A stretch of 64,000 nt of DNA. Source: Notolepis coatsorum (Eukaryota; Chordata; Actinopteri; Aulopiformes; Paralepididae). Of this stretch, positions 60,036 through 64,000 are shown one piece after another. The number at the start of each line of letters is the position of its first letter. Within the stretch, counting starts at the first letter, position 1. Under the pieces are notes generated by a model. That model was given only the letters and a program-made list of their open reading frames with translations. It did not search any database and had not been told where the DNA came from. The stretch lies in contig OZ020589.1 in the NCBI GenBank assembly GCA_963971535.1, positions 52,407,509 to 52,471,508 on the forward strand, given 5' to 3'. The position numbers were made by a program, and so were the translations under genes.

Positions 60036-60141
60036 TTAATGCAGTCTATTGCCACGCGATTAGCTTTAGTTCGTATTTATTTATCCACTGTCATTTGCAG
60101 TGTTGGTGTAATAAGCTACATAGTGTATTTCAATATATGTG

Positions 60142-60288
60142 TTATTGATTAATGATATAATTTGAAAGAATGCAGGTTATAGCTATATAAAACAAATGTC
60201 TGTCCCATTGTACCAATCAATGGGATATATTGCATGTTGGCTATAGCCTATAACCTGCATTCTTTCAAATGTATAATTAATCAATAAA
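60142..60288. repeat. Long fold-back (palindromic) element
   Basis: TTATTGATTAATGATATAAT then TTGAAAGAATGCAGGTTATA pairs with TATAACCTGCATTCTTTCAA then ATGTATAATTAATCAATAA across about 47 bp each side. An inner stem CCCATTG/CAATGGG sits in the loop. The whole 147 bp can fold into one stem. Confidence 0.75.
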
Positions 60289-60289
60289 A

Positions 60290-61346
60290 CAGATATGTAA
60301 CAAATAAGAAATACAAATGCCACAGAAGGCATTAAATAATTATTATTTTCAATCATTTCACAATAATTGCATAAATTGTGTTTGAATATCTGAGTAATTA
60401 AGTAATTATACATTTGTCCAAAATAGCTGGTTCAGATATGGTTAATCCAGCTGCCCTGTGATCAGATGAATCCATATTATTTTTTTTTCCGACATCAAAT
60501 GCGTAATTTCTTATCGTACAAATAGTCATATTTATTTTACATTAATTATGATTAATTAATTAATTAATTAATTATAATTAATTATAATTATAATAATAAG
60601 GAGGCCTGTAGGGTTGACATGAAGGAATCACTATGATTCCTCCCAAATAAAGCCATTAAGAACACGGAGCACATCAGTCTGTCAAGTTAAGTGTGCTCCT
60701 CAGCACTCCTAAATCCTGCGCTCAGTCACGGCCGAATCCAAGTTTAGGGACGGTTGGGGAATCCCACAACCGGCCCTAAGATGTCTCAAATGGCCCCGAG
60801 AGCAAATGTCTTGTCGTAAGTCCGTTGGAGAATGAGACCCAATGTCCTGTAGGCTATTTGTTTTTTTTGAACAAATGTTTTTTATTTTCCCTTTTTTAAC
60901 ATGAAACAAGACAAACAAGACAGTAACAGTAAAAATAAATGATAAATCACAGGACAATAACAGAAATAATAACAATAATGACAGTCCAGTAATTAAATCA
61001 GAATGAATGTAGATTAAAAGACATAAAAATTATAAATACAATACATGGGCTCTTGCCCTGTAGGCTATTTGTATAAATATTTACTTGAATATCCGCCTAC
61101 ATTAATGAACTTGAGTATTTTTTGTTACTTTAGTTACTCATAACCGTTTATACAAGGGACCTGAACATTATTTTCCATGAAGACTTTTATTGTGTATAGA
61201 GTTTTTTGTATTGACAGTCTAGCGGGAGGCTCACAGAGGAAGCACTTCTCTGCCATTGTACATGTATTATGTATATAGTGGCGAATAAACTTTGACTGTG
61301 TGTTTCTGTGTTTGTGTATAATAGATGACGTGCATCCGTGTCTCAC
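60290..61346. other. Intron, nothing firmly recognised
   Basis: AT-rich, with TTAATTAATTAA runs near 60550. The stretch 60855-61050 resembles the 3' end of a LINE on the minus strand. Confidence 0.4.
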
Positions 61347-61460
61347 CTGCATCCATCCATCTTGTATGGAGTCCCATTCCTCCAGGGAGTCCCACAGCAG
61401 GTGTTTCAGCCTCACCTCGGCAGTCAGCTCATCCAAGGCCTCCAACTTGGTCACCTCCAC
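61347..61460 (-). CDS. dnah6: Dynein heavy chain exon, N-terminal stem (exon 1 of window)
   Basis: This exon has 38 codons, phase 0 at both ends, acceptor ttctctag and donor CAG/gtgag. The peptide starts VEVTKLEALDELTAEV and contains LLWDSLEEWD, the leucine- and tryptophan-rich pattern typical of the late stem just before the linker of axonemal dyneins. Its end (DGWMQ) joins in frame to STFDQLD of the next exon 12 kb away. I see no further dynein exon between here and the window end, so the upstream exons lie beyond 64000. Confidence 0.85.
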
Positions 61461-61634
61461 CTAGAGAAGGCAAAGAGGGGAGGGGGGGATGAGGGGGGGA
61501 AGGAGGAGGAGGAGGGGGGGGGGGCACAGGTTGGAGATTCTAGATGAAAAGCCAACTAATAGGAACATGATAATGTGCCTGTGTTTAGAATAAAATAGAA
61601 CTTTACCTCCTTAACCTCATAGCAGCAAAAGCAA

Positions 61635-61820
<186 letters not shown>

Positions 61821-61849
61821 GCACTCGCATGTGTGAGTAGTGGGCAGCC

Positions 61850-62110
61850 AAGTAGCGAGTCGTTGGTGCTATCTGTTCATGAGTCTGACTTCCTGGGGGA
61901 AAAAACTGTCCCTGAGTCTGCTGGTCCGGGACTTGAGGCTCTACAGTCTGCCAGACTGCATCAGCTGAAACAGTCTGTGGTTGGGGTCTTTGCTGACATA
62001 CTGTCTGTTGTATGTATATCTCCTGGATGGAGGGGAGCGCACTTCCACATTCCTGGGCTGTCCTCACAACTACTCACCAGTTTCTACTATGCCGTGTTTT
62101 TATTTTTTCT
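61850..62110 (-). pseudogene. LINE C-terminal RT remnant
   Basis: The minus-strand frame CGSALPSIQEIYIQQT is followed by a frame change and DAVWQTVEPQVPDQQT. It is the homologous position to SAERTTGIALPPL...LY in the other LINEs of the window. It is short, frameshifted and truncated. Confidence 0.6.
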
Positions 62111-62654
62111 GGGTGTTTTTCATCTCCGGCTTCTGTCAAAGTGTGGGTTCTGCTGCAGGTTTCAGTGCTAAAACTTGTACTTTTACTTAGGACACTTCAA
62201 CCATGTTAAACAGCGTTCTCCGGTAGCAGCAGTAATGGTGGTGCTGCACCACTTTGTGAAATGACTAGCAAGTAAGTAGTATGATGTCATCAACGGTACC
62301 TCGGTATCTTGCCAATAAATCCTGTGGAAAGCCCTAATTCAAAACACTGGCTGTATACATGATCATGTTTTGGAGAGGGGAATTGGGATAAATAACAATT
62401 TCTATTGATTTATCTTTCCAATCTTCTCTAGAATTGCTGGCACTGTTTGTGCTGAGTTGACACATCCCTGCGGAATGACGACGTAAAGTTGAAACATGTC
62501 GGCGGTAAAGCCATATTAAAGGCTTTTTAATGTTCTATGTATTGGAGGGGAAGTACGCCCAATTTAAGAATGCATACATGCAATTCCTATGGTCTGAGAC
62601 GGTCCAAGAATATTAGTGAGAACAAACAACTCTCTCCCTAATCTAGAGTGCTAA

Positions 62655-62880
62655 AACTCAAACTTGTGATGTCATCAAGTATAAAGTCTGGAGCTGCTCC
62701 ATAGACAATGACTTGGGTAAGATGGTAAAGGTGACACTGAGAGCATCCATTTTCTGTTTCAGAAGTGAAAACACTACTATAGAATAAAGCTAATTTGAGT
62801 ATAAACATTTTTATATACGGTGGGTCCCATTCAATGTCGATGGAGCAGCTCTAGACTTTATACCTGATGACATTGCCATG
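62655..62880. repeat. Inverted repeat of about 40 bp with 140-bp loop
   Basis: ATGTCATCAAGTATAAAGTC then TGGAGCTGCTCCAT is repeated in reverse at 62837-62873 (ATGGAGCAGCTCTAGACTTT, ATACCTGATGACAT) with a few mismatches. It is probably a small DNA element of unknown family. Confidence 0.6.
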
Positions 62881-63000
62881 CACCTCCAAGCCTGCAGGCT
62901 TCCCGTCTTCTATAACCCTTGGTTTATCTCACTCTATCCCGACCTAGCTACTCTCTCTCTCTCTCTCTCTCTCTCTCCTAAGTACAAGATGGGGTGCAGG

Positions 63001-63100
63001 CAGGGTTCAAAATTAACGGGGGCTTGGGGCAAAATGCCCTCGAAAATGGACCAAATGCCCTCGAAAATCAGTTAAGGGGGGCAAAAAAAGCCCCAGACAG
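63001..63100. repeat. Left end of a further hAT-like element
   Basis: The sequence CAGGGTTCAAAATTAACGG resembles the left TIR of the element at 57871 and begins a CCCTCGAAAA-rich arm. I could not find its right end before 64000. Confidence 0.4.
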
Positions 63101-64000
63101 TTTACTAATTATATCTAATTATATATGCTCTACAGTGCGAGCATTTCACTCGCATTTGCCCCTAAAAATATGTGTGTGAAACGGAAAAATTATTTACTCG
63201 CATAGTGCGCGAGACGAGTGAATATTACAAACTCTGTAGGTAGTGCTTTTTTCGCTCCGCTACTAATTGTTCAAAAACTACAAGTCCCACATTCCACAAG
63301 CCGCATAACCGTTCCAATCACAGTAGTTTCCTGTGGTGACGCGACTGGTTTCATGTGAGAGAAAGGAAACGATAACCCAGTACGCGCTGGAAAAGAAAGT
63401 CACGGTACCGGCATAGGCAAGTTATACATTCAGACAATGCTAAAAATTCAGCCAGCCATGAAGCCCATTCATTTTTATTTTGAGCGAAAGAGAGACAAGG
63501 AAAAAGAGGAATCCGGCGACGCAGCTAACGTTATATTGACGGCTGATAACGCTAGCGAAGTTAGCACACGCACACTGTGGGCAAGCCAGTGACTTTGGTG
63601 GTGTGTGCTATTGCACAGATGTGTGTCCCGTTCGCGTGTATGCTTTTACCAACGCGTTCGTGTTTCCGGGTTCCCGTTTTGCGCTCTGATTGGCCACTGA
63701 CCTATGCTATTACGCCCCCCTTTACGCTCTCGCCTGAGACGCGCTGTGAAGCACCAGCGGGGCGAGGCGGTGGTTTCACCCCGGCTCTGTGCGCCTTGCT
63801 GCCGCCGGCTTGTCTCACATGACTCGGTCCAGCTCCAGCAGCGGCGGCCGTCTTCCGCCTGCGGTATCCTCCCTCCAGGCCCCCGAGGCGGCTCGTTCTT
63901 ATTATTATCCCCCATTGTTCAGGTCGACATGGTCGCACAAACACATAGGTTTCAATCACTGAGCTGTCTGTCTGTTGTTGTGTGTCTTCGGTTCGGCTAC
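63101..64000. other. Intron or flank, nothing firmly recognised
   Basis: GC content rises after 63500. Open stretches at 63577-63959 do not resemble known proteins. They could belong to the hAT-like element that begins at 63001. Confidence 0.4.

Noticed and set aside
63577..63959. GC-rich open frames near the window end
   Set aside because: There is no recognised protein pattern, the frames overlap on both strands, and a hAT-like element probably covers the area.

Overview
This window is vertebrate nuclear DNA, almost certainly from a teleost fish. The evidence is a multi-exon gene with GT-AG introns, very long CA/GT, GA, GATA and GAAA microsatellites, fish-type LINE, SINE, hAT and TTAA-target DNA elements, and a Ty3/gypsy retrotransposon of a type known from fish. 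I see no bacterial or organellar genes and no rRNA genes.

The only host gene I can support lies on the minus strand and runs through most of the window. It is an axonemal dynein heavy chain, most like DNAH6. I placed 18 internal exons (61460 down to 391). All 17 junctions between them join in phase, and together they carry about 2.47 kb of coding sequence. In transcript order they encode the end of the N-terminal stem, the linker region, the AAA1 ATPase (Walker A in the exon at 20150-20311, Walker B at 12533-12670, sensor 1 at 10671-10838) and the start of the passage to AAA2. The first and last exons of the gene lie outside the window. One exon (37608-37841) is out of frame at a homopolymer run.

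Everything else lies in introns. The 10.7-kb intron between the exons at 36470 and 25816 is a nest. A 34-bp minisatellite that carries one TTAA per unit has been split by three TTAA-flanked DNA elements and one hAT-like element. One of the TTAA elements is in turn split by a complete Ty3/gypsy element (29237-35501) with two 860-bp LTRs, a 5-bp target duplication, and an integrase encoded upstream of the reverse transcriptase. That gene order marks the Gmr1-like group. The 7.5-kb intron between 20150 and 12670 holds a broken PIF/Harbinger transposase cut off by a 3-kb array of 11/12-bp repeats, a hAT element and a TTAA element. The 12-kb intron between 61347 and 49374 holds a LINE that retains only its ORF1, a 1.17-kb TTAA element, a 1.02-kb hAT element and other LINE and SINE pieces. 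The 9.6-kb intron at 499-10111 holds a MITE with a 12-bp target duplication, two hAT elements (one inside a LINE) and an 89-nt near-perfect hairpin.

The most notable signals outside the standard feature list are the consistent placement of sense-strand CA repeats just after dynein splice donors and TG repeats just before acceptors, the minisatellite/TTAA transposon nest, the integrase-first gypsy element, and the 89-nt hairpin at 1930-2018.
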